DNA of 64,000 nt from assembly GCA_027067965.1 (NCBI GenBank), contig JAMOUV010000002.1, positions 1 to 64,000 of the forward strand, read 5' to 3'. Under the pieces are notes generated by a model, which worked only from the letters and a program-made list of their open reading frames with translations, was not told the DNA's origin and ran no database searches. The stretch's first letter is position 1. Every line of letters begins with the position of its first letter. Positions 8,701-17,958 of this stretch are shown piece by piece. A program made the translations under genes and the position numbers. The DNA is from Flavobacteriales bacterium (GTDB lineage Bacteria; Bacteroidota; Bacteroidia; Flavobacteriales; Flavobacteriaceae).

Positions 8701-11700
8701 TTATTCGACGGAAGAAAGCAATATGAAAACGGATTGCCCGGTGATGGCGGTACGGATAATACCGTTTATACCGCTTGGGGAAAATTACCACTGAATCAAA
8801 GTTTGACTTATACTTTTAGTGATGATGAGGATGAAAGAAAAAACCAAGATGTGGGATTGGACGGATTGCGAAACGACGAGGAACAAAAATTCTTTTCTTC
8901 CTATTTGGATGCGCTCCCTTCGAGTGTGAGAAATTTATTTTCGGAAGACCCCGCAAATGACGATTATGTACATTATCTGGATGCTTCGGGCGGTATTGTG
9001 GAACGTTACAAAAAATTTAATAACACCCAAGGAAATACACCTGTCAATGTACAATCCAATAACAACGGTTCCGAAATATATCCGGATACGGAAGATATCG
9101 ACCGGGATCAAACCATGAATAATATCGATGCTTATTTTGAATACGAAATACCCTTTCATCCTGGTCTTAATGTAGGAGACCGTTATGTGAAAGATGTCAA
9201 GGAAACAAGCTTTACCGATGCCACCGGCCGCCCCAGAACGGCCCGTTGGATTCAGTTCAAAATACCTATTTCCGAATTTACTTCGCGTGTCGGAAACATT
9301 GTCGATTTTCGTTCCGTAAAATTTATGCGACTTTATTTGACGGGATTTTCTCAACCGATGGTTTTGAGATTTGCCAAATTGGATTTGATACGGAGCGATT
9401 GGAGAATTTATATGCTTACGCTGGACCCTTCGGATCCCAATCCGAACGATGATATGACTTCTGTAGAAGTAACAAGTATTAGTAGCGAAGAAAATCAAAC
9501 CAGAACCGGTATTCGCTATGTAAGTCCGCCCGGTGTGGAAAGAGAAGAAGTCTATCAACATAACCAAATTGTTCGACAAAACGAACAAGCATTGTCCATG
9601 CGGGTTTGTGATTTGGAGCCCGAAGACGGAAGGGGCGCATTTAAATACCTTGCAGTGGATATGCGCCAATTTAAGCGATTAAAGATGTTTATCCATGCCG
9701 AAAGTATTCCCGGTCAATCTGTCTTGCAAGACAATGAAATGTATGGCTTTTTACGCTTCGGCACCGATTTATCCGAAAATTATTATGAAGTCCGGATACC
9801 TCTAAAAGTAACTCCGGAAGGAACTTCTGATCCCGAAGGTGTTTGGCCACTGGAAAATCGCGTGGATTTAAATTTGAATTTATTACAAAAATTAAAATTA
9901 CAATTAATTGCCGACCGGCAAATTAATCCGCAAGTCCCCGTATTTTATGAAGAAGACCGGTTAGATCCATCCGCTGCCAACAAACCGAATAAATTAATAA
10001 TCGGAATGAAAGGTAATCCCGATTTTTCCGATGTCCGGATAATTATGGTAGGTGTGCGCAACGCATCGTCTTCCTTGGCATGCGGGGAGGTATGGTTTAA
10101 TGAATTGCGCCTGTCGGAAATGAAAAATAGTGGTGGATGGGCCACCCAAGGTAGTGCCGATTTGACCTTGGCCGATTTGGCTACCTTCAATTTTGCAGGA
10201 GGCATTGCTACAAGTGGTTTCGGACCTTTGGAACAAGGCCCATTGGGACGCTCGGTTGAAAATAAATATCATTTTACTTTCAATACGGCTTTGAATGTAG
10301 GAAAATTTTTCCCGGAAAAATGGAATGTAACAATCCCGTTGAATTATACCGTAACCAAACAATTCGTGCAACCCGAATACGATCCCGTACATCGCGATAT
10401 TTTGCTTGAAGATAGATTGAAAATCGCTGATAATCAACAACAAAAAGACAGTATCCTTAATGTGGCTCGTGATTTGCAGTCTTATAAAAGTATTGCACTG
10501 GTGGGAGTAAAGAAAAATTACTCCAAAACAAAACCGTCTAATTCCGAAAAGAAATCTCGAAAAAATCATTTTTACGATATAGAGAACTTTACTTTTAATT
10601 TTACATACACCGAAGCCAATCACACCAACTACGAAGTAAAGGAAAATAAAGTCCAAACCGTTCAAGCGGGATTCCTGTATTCATATAATTTTAAAAACAA
10701 ACCTTGGCAACCCTTTGCCGGATTTAAAAACAGTATCTGGCGGAAACGTTATATGAAATTTATAAAAGAATTCAATTTTAACCCATGGCCCTCTTCCATA
10801 ACCTTCAGGACCAATTTCGATAGAAGATTCAATAATTTCCGCGTTCGTCAAATAGAAGATTACGGTCTGGATTTTCCGCCTATGCAAAACAGAGATTATA
10901 AATTCAATACCGATTATACAATAAATTATAATCCTTTTAAATCCTTACAATTAACCTTTGCAGCTAATTCATATCGTACGGTCAAAAACTTTATACTTCC
11001 CGACGGGACTTTAAATACCCAAGCGGGAATATGGGATGGATTTTTCGATCCGGGCCAAGCTTTTATTATGCAACAAACTCTCAACCTGACCTATAAATTT
11101 CCTTTCGACAAACTACCTTTATTGAATTTTATCGATGCCAATTATGTATATAACGGTAATTTTCAATGGCAACGCCGCCCCGAAATTATGAGTGATATTG
11201 ATGGTTTTGATTTAGGAAATACTATTCAAAATGCTAATACACAACAAATTAACGGAAATTTGGATTTGAAAAAGATCTATGACTTTGCCGGATTGACTTA
11301 TATCGAGAAAAAATGGTCCGGAAAAAAAGTTAAATCCAAACGAAAGAAAAAGAAGAAAAATAAGTCGAAGAATAAAGAAAAAACCGTATCAAAAGAGGCC
11401 CAATCTTCCAAAGAAAAAAATAAAGACGAAACTGAAAAGAGCAAGAGCCCGAAGATGCCGGGAGCTCCGGGACAGAAATCCGAAATAGCAAAAAAGAAAG
11501 CCGCTAGTAAAAGTAAAGAAGTAATTTTCATTCCGAATAAAGTCCAAAAAATTGTAGCATCGCTTATTCATGTAGTCACATCGGTAAAGAAAATTAGATT
11601 CAATTATAAACAAACAAACGGCCAATTTATTCCGGGCTATTTGCCATCCGTTGGACTTTTGGGAACCACCGATCCATCCATCCCTTTTGTAGTAGGATGG

Positions 11701-12882
11701 AACAATCCGGAAATTCGTTATGATTTGGCTCGTCGGGGATGGTTGACCGAATATCCCGGACTCAACGAACCTTACATTCAAATGTTTACCGAACAAATGG
11801 ATTTTTCGACTAACTTCCAACCGGTTAAAAATTTTCAAGTTGATGTTCGGGCAAATAAACAATATGCCCGCAATTTCCGCGAAACCTTTAAAATCGATCA
11901 ACAGGGTTATAAACCTTTAGTGCCCAATTTGGACGGAAATTTCACAATATCATGGTTTATGTTACAATCCGCTTGGGAAAAATTTGATGCGGATCAAGAC
12001 CCTGCTATAGACAGAATGAGGCAAAATTCACATGTGATTGCCGCCAGATTGGCCGGTGCAAGAGGTATTCCCGTTTCGCCGGGTGCCTATCCCGACGGTT
12101 ACGGATTTTTCCAAAGCGAGGTCTTGGTATATTCCTTTATTTCCGCATTTTCCATGAAAAATCCTGCCAAAATGACGTTGAATGCCTTTCCATCCATCCC
12201 TATTCCCAATTGGAAAATCAAATATACCGGTTTAAGCAAACTCAATTTTTTCAAAAAGTATTTCAAACGTTTTGTTCTGGAACATGCTTATAAATCCGAT
12301 TTGACATTCAATAGGTTTACCAATAACATGGAATTTTTCCAAGATCCTTATTCCCGTGATAATACCGGAAATTATTACGGCGAATTGAGTTTTGGCGATG
12401 TCGTATTAACCGAAGCATTCAATCCTTTATTAAAAATAAGCATGGAATTGAAAAATTCCTTGCAATTGGATATATCCTTGAAAAAAGATCGTTTGATCGG
12501 CTTGAATACCGAAAATTATACTTTGACCAGAATTGCGGGAGAGGAAATTACGGTTGGTTTGGGCTATCGTTTAAAAGATTTGTATTTACCCTTGCGAATC
12601 GGGGGAAATGCCTATGAATTTAAATCCGATTTGATTATTAAGGCCGATTTTTCATATCGCAAAAATTTGAATATTATCTACGGGCTGTCACAAAACAATA
12701 CTCAACCCGTGAGCGGTAAGTATCTTTATAATTTCCGTTTATCGGCCGATTATTCCTTCACCAAAAACTTATCTGCTATTTTGTTTTATGAACACAGTTA
12801 CTCGCGCTTTGCCGTTTCTACGGCCTATCCTTTAACCAATATTAGAGGCGGACTTACATTTAAATATACATTTGGCAATTAA
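5704..12882 (+). CDS. sprA: T9SS outer-membrane translocon SprA
   Basis: SprA (Sov in Porphyromonas) forms the very large outer-membrane barrel through which type IX secretion cargo leaves the cell. It is also needed for gliding motility in gliding species. This 2392-residue protein has a signal peptide (MRKIALAISLIYFFTAHAQ), the SprA N-terminal domains, and a long C-terminal region of amphipathic strands ending in GGLTFKYTFGN. The length matches known SprA proteins of about 2400 residues. A highly lysine-rich stretch lies around residues 1870-1940. Three proteins encoded in the same window carry T9SS sorting domains and are likely cargo. The stop codon overlaps the convergent PAP2 gene by four bases. 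Confidence 0.97.
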   Translation: MRKIALAISLIYFFTAHAQQDTTAVHTDTLQQQVKLAVSFPDPPSVREVYEYDPERNVYIKKKTIVGYDLGFPMVLTPKEFFERLLREQINKNFKETNDAIAGKNKDKQKDLLPQFYVNSKFFETVFGGNEIKFEPRGNFEIDLGVRYSKRNNPMIPVRNRTQFAPDFNQRISMGLTGHIGKRLNLNLNYDTQSMFQFNNQVKLDFNFDEDAILQSLEVGNVSMQTNNSLVSGVQSLMGLKTVMKFGHTQLTLVGAEQKSNMQVISARGGEVLEDFEIPALNYDENRHFFLAQYFREHYNEALENYPYINSPILITRVEVWITNRNSNPRDVRNIVAIQDLGESEITGLDSPPPGFIVQPGAYPDNNVNLFNPEAIGTGGSVLNANIRNIPTVSAGFNGISAVNGKDYVALENAVKLDSTQYKLFPKLGYISLKRKLNPDEVLAVAFEYSVGEKVYKVGEFTADGIVYPQAMVVKLLKSNIVDTREPAWKLMMKNIYSLNTYSISPEDFMLHILYADPTPLNYINPVGGTPLPPEVKEKILLHVFHMDELNASKDPQPGGDGFFDFIPEITVDQENALIKFTSTEPFGQFLFEKLRLSPSEDYNDPATWNNNQLKYVYNELYEKSQSLAQQFPEKNKFQLRGKYKSSMGGGIHIGGFNIPRGSVHVTAGGRELVEGVDYVVNYQAGRVEIINPALKASNIPIQVRVEQNDLFQQTTKMFTGVDIQHQFNENFLIGATYLKLKEKPITWKSDYGYEPLNNALFGFNGNYSGKLNFLTKWINYLPNVKTDAESRISLKSEFAYLKPGLAEVSNIEGETATLIEDFESAQSNVDLMLPYVWKLSPTPLRFPESILSDNLDYGKNRARLAWYTIDNIFYENPPPGIDNQEISKDENRLVRINEIFDRDVQMGTYNFINTLNLAYFPDERGPYNFDLNIDQTTGKLLNPEQRWAGIFRPLTITDFEQSNVQYISFWIMDPYYNNPGLTSSGTIYLNLGYIKEDILFDGRKQYENGLPGDGGTDNTVYTAWGKLPLNQSLTYTFSDDEDERKNQDVGLDGLRNDEEQKFFSSYLDALPSSVRNLFSEDPANDDYVHYLDASGGIVERYKKFNNTQGNTPVNVQSNNNGSEIYPDTEDIDRDQTMNNIDAYFEYEIPFHPGLNVGDRYVKDVKETSFTDATGRPRTARWIQFKIPISEFTSRVGNIVDFRSVKFMRLYLTGFSQPMVLRFAKLDLIRSDWRIYMLTLDPSDPNPNDDMTSVEVTSISSEENQTRTGIRYVSPPGVEREEVYQHNQIVRQNEQALSMRVCDLEPEDGRGAFKYLAVDMRQFKRLKMFIHAESIPGQSVLQDNEMYGFLRFGTDLSENYYEVRIPLKVTPEGTSDPEGVWPLENRVDLNLNLLQKLKLQLIADRQINPQVPVFYEEDRLDPSAANKPNKLIIGMKGNPDFSDVRIIMVGVRNASSSLACGEVWFNELRLSEMKNSGGWATQGSADLTLADLATFNFAGGIATSGFGPLEQGPLGRSVENKYHFTFNTALNVGKFFPEKWNVTIPLNYTVTKQFVQPEYDPVHRDILLEDRLKIADNQQQKDSILNVARDLQSYKSIALVGVKKNYSKTKPSNSEKKSRKNHFYDIENFTFNFTYTEANHTNYEVKENKVQTVQAGFLYSYNFKNKPWQPFAGFKNSIWRKRYMKFIKEFNFNPWPSSITFRTNFDRRFNNFRVRQIEDYGLDFPPMQNRDYKFNTDYTINYNPFKSLQLTFAANSYRTVKNFILPDGTLNTQAGIWDGFFDPGQAFIMQQTLNLTYKFPFDKLPLLNFIDANYVYNGNFQWQRRPEIMSDIDGFDLGNTIQNANTQQINGNLDLKKIYDFAGLTYIEKKWSGKKVKSKRKKKKKNKSKNKEKTVSKEAQSSKEKNKDETEKSKSPKMPGAPGQKSEIAKKKAASKSKEVIFIPNKVQKIVASLIHVVTSVKKIRFNYKQTNGQFIPGYLPSVGLLGTTDPSIPFVVGWNNPEIRYDLARRGWLTEYPGLNEPYIQMFTEQMDFSTNFQPVKNFQVDVRANKQYARNFRETFKIDQQGYKPLVPNLDGNFTISWFMLQSAWEKFDADQDPAIDRMRQNSHVIAARLAGARGIPVSPGAYPDGYGFFQSEVLVYSFISAFSMKNPAKMTLNAFPSIPIPNWKIKYTGLSKLNFFKKYFKRFVLEHAYKSDLTFNRFTNNMEFFQDPYSRDNTGNYYGELSFGDVVLTEAFNPLLKISMELKNSLQLDISLKKDRLIGLNTENYTLTRIAGEEITVGLGYRLKDLYLPLRIGGNAYEFKSDLIIKADFSYRKNLNIIYGLSQNNTQPVSGKYLYNFRLSADYSFTKNLSAILFYEHSYSRFAVSTAYPLTNIRGGLTFKYTFGN

Positions 12883-13448
12883 TCTTTATTGCCGAATCTT
12901 TTCTTAAATAAAAAAGCCAGTAGAAAACCCAGAATGCTTCCTTCTAACATGCCTATTACCACATCGGACGGATAATGAATACCGATGTAAATCCTGCTAT
13001 ATGCTAATAGAAAGGCCCATATAAATACCGATAATAAGAACCACCTCGGTATTTTGTTGCGCAGAAGAAAATAAAAATAGGAAGCAAAACTAAAAGAAAG
13101 TCCGGCGTGTCCGGAAAAAAAAGATTTTTGAGGCGTGCATTTGAGAATACGAAGTTTTTCCTGTAAATGGGCTACATTACATGGGCGTGAACGACCCGTT
13201 AATTCCTTGATAAAATTAATAAACTGATCATTGATGACAAGACCAAGAATGATTAAAATGATGGCAATTAATCCTCTACGCCAACCTAATTTAAAAATAA
13301 TAATTGCTGAAATCATTAAATAAAACCACCACCAGAAAAATTGATCCGTAACGGTGAGCCAAAATGAATCCCATGTTTCATTACCCAATGAATTTAAATA
13401 AATCAGTAAGTTTTCATCGATTTGTTGTAATGCGGAAAATACAGACAT
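12879..13448 (-). CDS. PAP2-family membrane phosphatase
   Basis: This 189-residue protein has several hydrophobic segments and the three-part PAP2 phosphatase signature: KELTGRSRP, then FSGHA with the catalytic His, then SRIYIGIHYPSDV. Such enzymes remove phosphates from lipids such as undecaprenyl pyrophosphate or phosphatidic acid; the substrate here is not decided by sequence. Its ATG shares one base with the tatA stop codon (TAATG), so the two genes are probably translationally coupled. The 3' end overlaps the sprA stop by four bases. Confidence 0.9.
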   Translation of the reverse strand: MSVFSALQQIDENLLIYLNSLGNETWDSFWLTVTDQFFWWWFYLMISAIIIFKLGWRRGLIAIILIILGLVINDQFINFIKELTGRSRPCNVAHLQEKLRILKCTPQKSFFSGHAGLSFSFASYFYFLLRNKIPRWFLLSVFIWAFLLAYSRIYIGIHYPSDVVIGMLEGSILGFLLAFLFKKRFGNKD

Positions 13449-13759
13449 TATTTGCGTTTAATTGGCCCCGTGATGTCTTTGATGTCTTTTGTAATATCCT
13501 CTATTTCTTCTTTGACATCCATTATTTTCTTAATTTGACCGAGTTCCTTATTGACGGTATGATCCAATTTCTTTTTGTCCAATCCGGCCTCGTATGCTTC
13601 CTTCATAATTTCTCGTTTAACATTGTTTGTAGTGTCTCGAAGCATTCGAATTCCTTTGCCTAAATTCTTGGCTATTTCTGGAATTTTTTCAGGTCCGAAA
13701 ATCAATAAAGCAATAATTAGAATAAAAATAATTTCGGGTGTCCCGATAAATAAAATCAT
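13448..13759 (-). CDS. tatA: Sec-independent translocase subunit TatA/TatB
   Basis: This 103-residue protein starts with a short hydrophobic helix followed by the hinge motif LLIFGPEKIPEIAKNLGKGIR, then an amphipathic helix and a charged, lysine-rich tail. That layout is the TatA/TatB family, which forms the twin-arginine pathway for export of folded proteins. Separating TatA from TatB by sequence alone is unsafe. No tatC lies in the window. It is the first gene of a two-gene unit with the PAP2 phosphatase. Confidence 0.92.
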   Translation of the reverse strand: MILFIGTPEIIFILIIALLIFGPEKIPEIAKNLGKGIRMLRDTTNNVKREIMKEAYEAGLDKKKLDHTVNKELGQIKKIMDVKEEIEDITKDIKDITGPIKRK

Positions 13760-13833
13760 AGTGATTTATAATTATAATACAAAAGTATGAAATTAATCAT
13801 AACTTGAGGTGACGGACAATTATTTTTATAAGT

Positions 13834-13953
13834 TTATATTGGACCGGTATCAAATTGATAACCGTCCTCCGGATACATGCAAGGATTTGTCCATAGAAAA
13901 AAATAGATGGTTTGTCTGCCCGGATTATAATGTAAAACGTTGAAAATAAACAT
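13834..13953 (-). CDS. Possible small protein of 39 residues
   Basis: Between tatA and the M1-like gene the minus strand holds an open frame of 39 codons starting ATG and ending TAA. The product begins MFIFNVLHYNPGRQ and ends YPEDGYQFDTGPI. Its composition, with Trp, Tyr, Pro, Gly and Cys, looks protein-like rather than random AT-rich DNA. I recognise no family. It could be a small gene, the degraded end of a larger one, or chance. Confidence 0.25.
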   Translation of the reverse strand: MFIFNVLHYNPGRQTIYFFLWTNPCMYPEDGYQFDTGPI

Positions 13954-13997
13954 TTTGGGTTTCAATTATTAAAATATTTGTAAGTTTTCTCTTAAGG

Positions 13998-16763
13998 TTA
14001 ATACCATGAACGTGTAAAGATTTTGGCCAGACCGGTCAAGTCGAAAACAAACATAATCCGGATGTGATTGAAATAGGTTTTGTCGGGCTTAAGGAATTTT
14101 CCGTCATACAAAACTGGAAAATAGAGTTCGAAGAAATCGGGAATAAAGTAATAACGGAAGCCCGCATCATAATGGAAAACAGCCGGCCGGCCTGAGTTTT
14201 TCATCCAACCGAAATCCACAAAAATATTGAGTCGCTTATAAAGTCCGATATACACATTATTGGTAAACATCCATTGATTGGCAAATTGGTCGGGAAAGAA
14301 AATTTTGAAGGCGCCTTCGGCATACACATATTGCTGATAAAAAATTCCTTTGGTTTCCGAGCGGCCGTAATAATTGTATTTGAAAAGATAATCGGTAGGG
14401 CGGGAGAGGGCAAAAGAAAAATAATCGCTCCCCGTTTGATTGACCGGCATCCATCCGGCAAATATCCGCCATTCGATTTGGCGGTATTTATCGATAAAGG
14501 TGCGGAAACGGAAATCACTCTGAAGTTTTACGAATTTTGGATGCCATTCCATAGAACCGGTCCAATGCATTCGGCGCAATAATCCGCGCGACATATATCT
14601 ATTTCGTAATATGGCAATACCATAGGAAGAAGTAATATCGGGATGATCGGTCTCCTTGTCTATTCTTAACCATTCCAAGGTCAAATCGTTTTCTTTGAAA
14701 AACTTTTCTTTCCGGTTTTTATGCGATAAAGTGGCATAAATACTATAGGTCAGGTAAGTTTTGGCCGGTGCATAATGAAATGATTTATAATATCCACCCA
14801 GGGAAAATCCATGCAAAAAAGGACGCATAAAATGTTTTTTATACCTAAAAGCCGCATAACCGCCTAAATATTTGCTTTTAAAGCCGTATTCGGGTATAAC
14901 TTCCCAAGTAAATTTCTTATCGAAAAAACTGCTGTTATTCAATCCGAGCCCCAAAATAAATCCGTCATATAAATTATAATCGAATTTCGGATTAATATAA
15001 AGTTGAATACTGTGCGAATCTTCCAAATCTTGAAAAAACCTGATTTTTAGCGGTTTGCGTGTAAAAGGAATGAAATTGTTTTTTTCGTTTATTTCAGCCA
15101 ACGGACTGAGCCCGTTTATTGTTACGTGATGAATCGGTTTGTCTGTAAGACGAATGAGCGTATCACCGTTAAATGCAGGTATAAAAAACTGTCGAACCCG
15201 TTTTTTTTGATATATTTCCACGGAAGCGGGAATGTCAAATCCGGTTATATTGGATAGCTTGATTGTCCGTTTCTTCGTTTTAACGCCCGGGTTGCGGATT
15301 TTAAAATCAATTTTTTTTGCCGTATGATAATAATCCGAAAACAAAAAATCCGCTTTATTTCCCGTATGTTTTTCGAACAAGGCGCGTAAGTTGTCTGTGC
15401 CGGCATAATTCTGCTTTGCCAGCGCAAACCATTCCCGAATAATTGTATCAATCTTATTTTGGTCTAAATATTTTGCTGCAAACTCCCATCCGAGTGCCGC
15501 TTTATAGGGATTGGTCACATTGCGATTGAACCGCGTCAAATTATCGGCGGGTAAATCCAATGCTTGATCGCGATTCATGCGAGCCATGTACAGATAAAGT
15601 TGCTTATACTTATCGGTATATGGAACCCTGAACATGTAATATCCGCGTAATACGGGAAATCTAACGGGAGTTCCTGTCAGGCGAATTTCCGGATAATAAA
15701 GCCGGATATATTTTTGAAGATAATATTGCCATAATCCGGTAAAAATGGCATGATCCTTTCTTCGATCCCAAAAAAGTTCCTTGCCGGATTTATAAAGGAT
15801 TTGTTTGAGCAAATTGGTTTCCAATTTAAATTCAGGCGGAAAGGGATTCAAAACGGGCAACCAATCGGCACCGTAAACCGGATTTTGTTCCAAATCACGC
15901 CGTGTAATCAGTATTTTCGACGGGACGGGAATTTTTTCCCGGTTTAAAAATGCCAATACCTTTTCTAACGAACCTGCAAATTCATGGGCGGGAGAATGAA
16001 ATATATTTTTCTCCATAATAATTTCATTATTTCCGGTTCGATATTTCTCAAATTCGGAAATGGAGCCGGTGATTTCAATCGATGTGTTCGGATGAGACAA
16101 TAGAATGTATCCCGGATGCCTTTCGATTTTTGCATTGGATTCCCACTTGTAGGTAGAATCGGGATGATAAAGCGAAATCCGGGTGGATACGGGTAAATGA
16201 GGCCGGTCATCCAAATTCTTGTTTTGATATAATAAACGTTTTCCGTTCAAATCCACCGCTTCCTGCAGAAAAAATTCCAATAAATGATATTTCTTTTTGC
16301 TATAACCCAATCCCGTAAATTTCCGGTGCGATAATTTAATTTCATACCCTATAATTAAAGAGTCCGTTTGAGAGGCGGGAAAGATTTTAATAAATCCGTC
16401 TACTACTTTAAAATCATAAGTGGATGACGGTTTGATATGAACATATCCGCGTTCTTTTTTTGAGGAAAAATGAAATTCCAATTTATATTGACCGGCTATG
16501 GATTTTCCCAATTCCGAATGAATATCGGCATAAGCACCGAGGTAATTATAAAACAATATCGTGTCTCCGGGATGTAATTTCCTTTGAAAATAAAGATGAT
16601 GGCGTACAATGGCACGATCGGGATGAATACTGTCGAAAAATACTTCAATATGTTGATTCTCAACAATTTGCGATATTCCTGTATAGGAAAATAGCAGGAG
16701 AAGTAATAGATTAAATTTTAATAAACTTTGCCGGAAGCCCCGTTTTATTTTCGTTATATACAT
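13998..16763 (-). CDS. Degenerate M1-peptidase-like protein with a beta-barrel-like C-terminus
   Basis: This 921-residue protein has a signal peptide (ending in FSYTGISQ). Its first 500 or so residues resemble the M1 (gluzincin) aminopeptidase layout: a beta-rich N-terminal domain, a helical middle, and a segment like FLFSDYYHTAKKIDFKI that matches the M1 region after the catalytic domain. No HEXXH zinc motif is visible where it should be, so it is probably not an active peptidase. The final 330 or so residues are aromatic, strand-like repeats typical of an outer-membrane barrel. It is the last gene of an overlapping operon; its start overlaps the previous gene by 53 nt and no other ATG fits. 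Confidence 0.6.
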   Translation of the reverse strand: MYITKIKRGFRQSLLKFNLLLLLLFSYTGISQIVENQHIEVFFDSIHPDRAIVRHHLYFQRKLHPGDTILFYNYLGAYADIHSELGKSIAGQYKLEFHFSSKKERGYVHIKPSSTYDFKVVDGFIKIFPASQTDSLIIGYEIKLSHRKFTGLGYSKKKYHLLEFFLQEAVDLNGKRLLYQNKNLDDRPHLPVSTRISLYHPDSTYKWESNAKIERHPGYILLSHPNTSIEITGSISEFEKYRTGNNEIIMEKNIFHSPAHEFAGSLEKVLAFLNREKIPVPSKILITRRDLEQNPVYGADWLPVLNPFPPEFKLETNLLKQILYKSGKELFWDRRKDHAIFTGLWQYYLQKYIRLYYPEIRLTGTPVRFPVLRGYYMFRVPYTDKYKQLYLYMARMNRDQALDLPADNLTRFNRNVTNPYKAALGWEFAAKYLDQNKIDTIIREWFALAKQNYAGTDNLRALFEKHTGNKADFLFSDYYHTAKKIDFKIRNPGVKTKKRTIKLSNITGFDIPASVEIYQKKRVRQFFIPAFNGDTLIRLTDKPIHHVTINGLSPLAEINEKNNFIPFTRKPLKIRFFQDLEDSHSIQLYINPKFDYNLYDGFILGLGLNNSSFFDKKFTWEVIPEYGFKSKYLGGYAAFRYKKHFMRPFLHGFSLGGYYKSFHYAPAKTYLTYSIYATLSHKNRKEKFFKENDLTLEWLRIDKETDHPDITSSYGIAILRNRYMSRGLLRRMHWTGSMEWHPKFVKLQSDFRFRTFIDKYRQIEWRIFAGWMPVNQTGSDYFSFALSRPTDYLFKYNYYGRSETKGIFYQQYVYAEGAFKIFFPDQFANQWMFTNNVYIGLYKRLNIFVDFGWMKNSGRPAVFHYDAGFRYYFIPDFFELYFPVLYDGKFLKPDKTYFNHIRIMFVFDLTGLAKIFTRSWY

Positions 16764-17958
16764 AATAAACGCCCGGTTTTAAGTCCCCAATATACCATTT
16801 TTCATCGTTACCGTCGAGGTGACTTTTAACAATTTTTCCGGCACTGTCGGTGATGAGGTAGAAAGCATGTTCGGCGGGAAGAATATATAAAAAATCTTGT
16901 ACCGGATTGGGAAAAATCGAAACTTTACGGCGTACAAATTCTTCTATACCGATAAAATTTTGTGTTGTTTCAAGTGTCATAACTACGGGAATATGGTCGC
17001 TCATTTCATATAGGTTGTCACGCAGGGTTTGTGAATAATTTCCTGAACAGGTAGTATTATTAATGTCATTGTTAAAACAGTTCCCGTTATTTCCGTAGGC
17101 CGAATATGTATCCGTCTTGTAATATAAATCATTTTGAGAATTCATTAAATTTTCCGATACCATAATAAAATCAAACCGGTCGTCCAAGCCACCGCCTACA
17201 AAATTGCCACCCTTATTTCGATTGGGCGATTGGGTATGCAGCGATGCATAAGAGGAATTATTATGCCAATAGCCCGGTGAATCAATCGGATCTTTTAAGA
17301 TCACCGCATTTGTGCTATCGGTTAGTTCCGTATAGGCCGGTTCGCTGGCGTAGTAAATATTAAAATCGCCTGTTACCAATACATATCTGTCATGGGGCGT
17401 ATGAGTTAAATCCTCGGTAAGCACACGTACCATGTCCAAGCGCTTGGTTTCGTTAGTAGTCCCCGCCGATGCTTTGAGATGCATGGCATACACATCGATA
17501 AAAAGGGTATCGCCCGATGCAAGGGAAGTGGTTTTCAGGTAGAGCGTATATTTATTGATATCACGGATATCGGTCGTGAGATAAGTTTGCGAGTGGAGTT
17601 CCAATTTTTCGGAATTGTAATACAATAATTGTTGTAAATTCACATTGGGATTGGAATGATTGCTTTCGAAACGGGCGGCCCGGTATGCCGGATTAATCGG
17701 TTGTAAAACGTCCGTCAACAAATCAGTGGCCGCTTGTGATGTTTCCATTTCACAAACAGTCAAAATGTCGGGTTTATATTCATTCAGAATATCGTGTAAA
17801 TATGTGTTTCGCGAGTAGGTAGTACCCGAAGGATACATCATGAGATTGTATGACATGACCCGTATGCTGTCGTTTTGCGAAAAAACGAGCATGGATACAA
17901 GTACGAAAAAAAGCGTCAATTTTGTATTAGAAATTCGGACGCAATTTATATTTTTCAT
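16711..17958 (-). CDS. Secreted endonuclease/exonuclease/phosphatase-family protein with T9SS sorting domain
   Basis: This roughly 415-residue protein has a signal peptide (LTLFFVLVSMLVFSQ) and an EEP-superfamily catalytic domain. Visible motifs are SYNLMMYP, CEMETSQ with the metal-binding Glu, YAMHLKAS, TGDFNIYY, DRFDFIMVS and the terminal SDHIPV. Members are metal-dependent DNases, sphingomyelinases or phosphatases, and the substrate is undecided. The last 75 residues (IFPNPVQDFLYILPAE... and PGVYYVYNEN) are a type A T9SS sorting domain, so export through SprA is expected. The start overlaps the LOG gene; an in-frame ATG at 17967 is an alternative. Confidence 0.85.
   Translation of the reverse strand: MKNINCVRISNTKLTLFFVLVSMLVFSQNDSIRVMSYNLMMYPSGTTYSRNTYLHDILNEYKPDILTVCEMETSQAATDLLTDVLQPINPAYRAARFESNHSNPNVNLQQLLYYNSEKLELHSQTYLTTDIRDINKYTLYLKTTSLASGDTLFIDVYAMHLKASAGTTNETKRLDMVRVLTEDLTHTPHDRYVLVTGDFNIYYASEPAYTELTDSTNAVILKDPIDSPGYWHNNSSYASLHTQSPNRNKGGNFVGGGLDDRFDFIMVSENLMNSQNDLYYKTDTYSAYGNNGNCFNNDINNTTCSGNYSQTLRDNLYEMSDHIPVVMTLETTQNFIGIEEFVRRKVSIFPNPVQDFLYILPAEHAFYLITDSAGKIVKSHLDGNDEKWYIGDLKPGVYYVYNENKTGLPAKFIKI

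Noticed and set aside
8935-9669. Long minus-strand frame of 244 codons inside sprA
   Set aside because: It lies antisense within a confirmed gene and its protein is low in typical structure; it is a shadow frame of the AT-rich sprA sequence.
11310-11525. Frameshift or assembly error in sprA
   Set aside because: The frame stays open on both sides of the Lys-rich stretch and barrel-like sequence resumes after it, so it is more likely a natural insert.
13998-16763. Active M1 aminopeptidase
   Set aside because: No HEXXH motif is visible in the expected position, so I called it degenerate.
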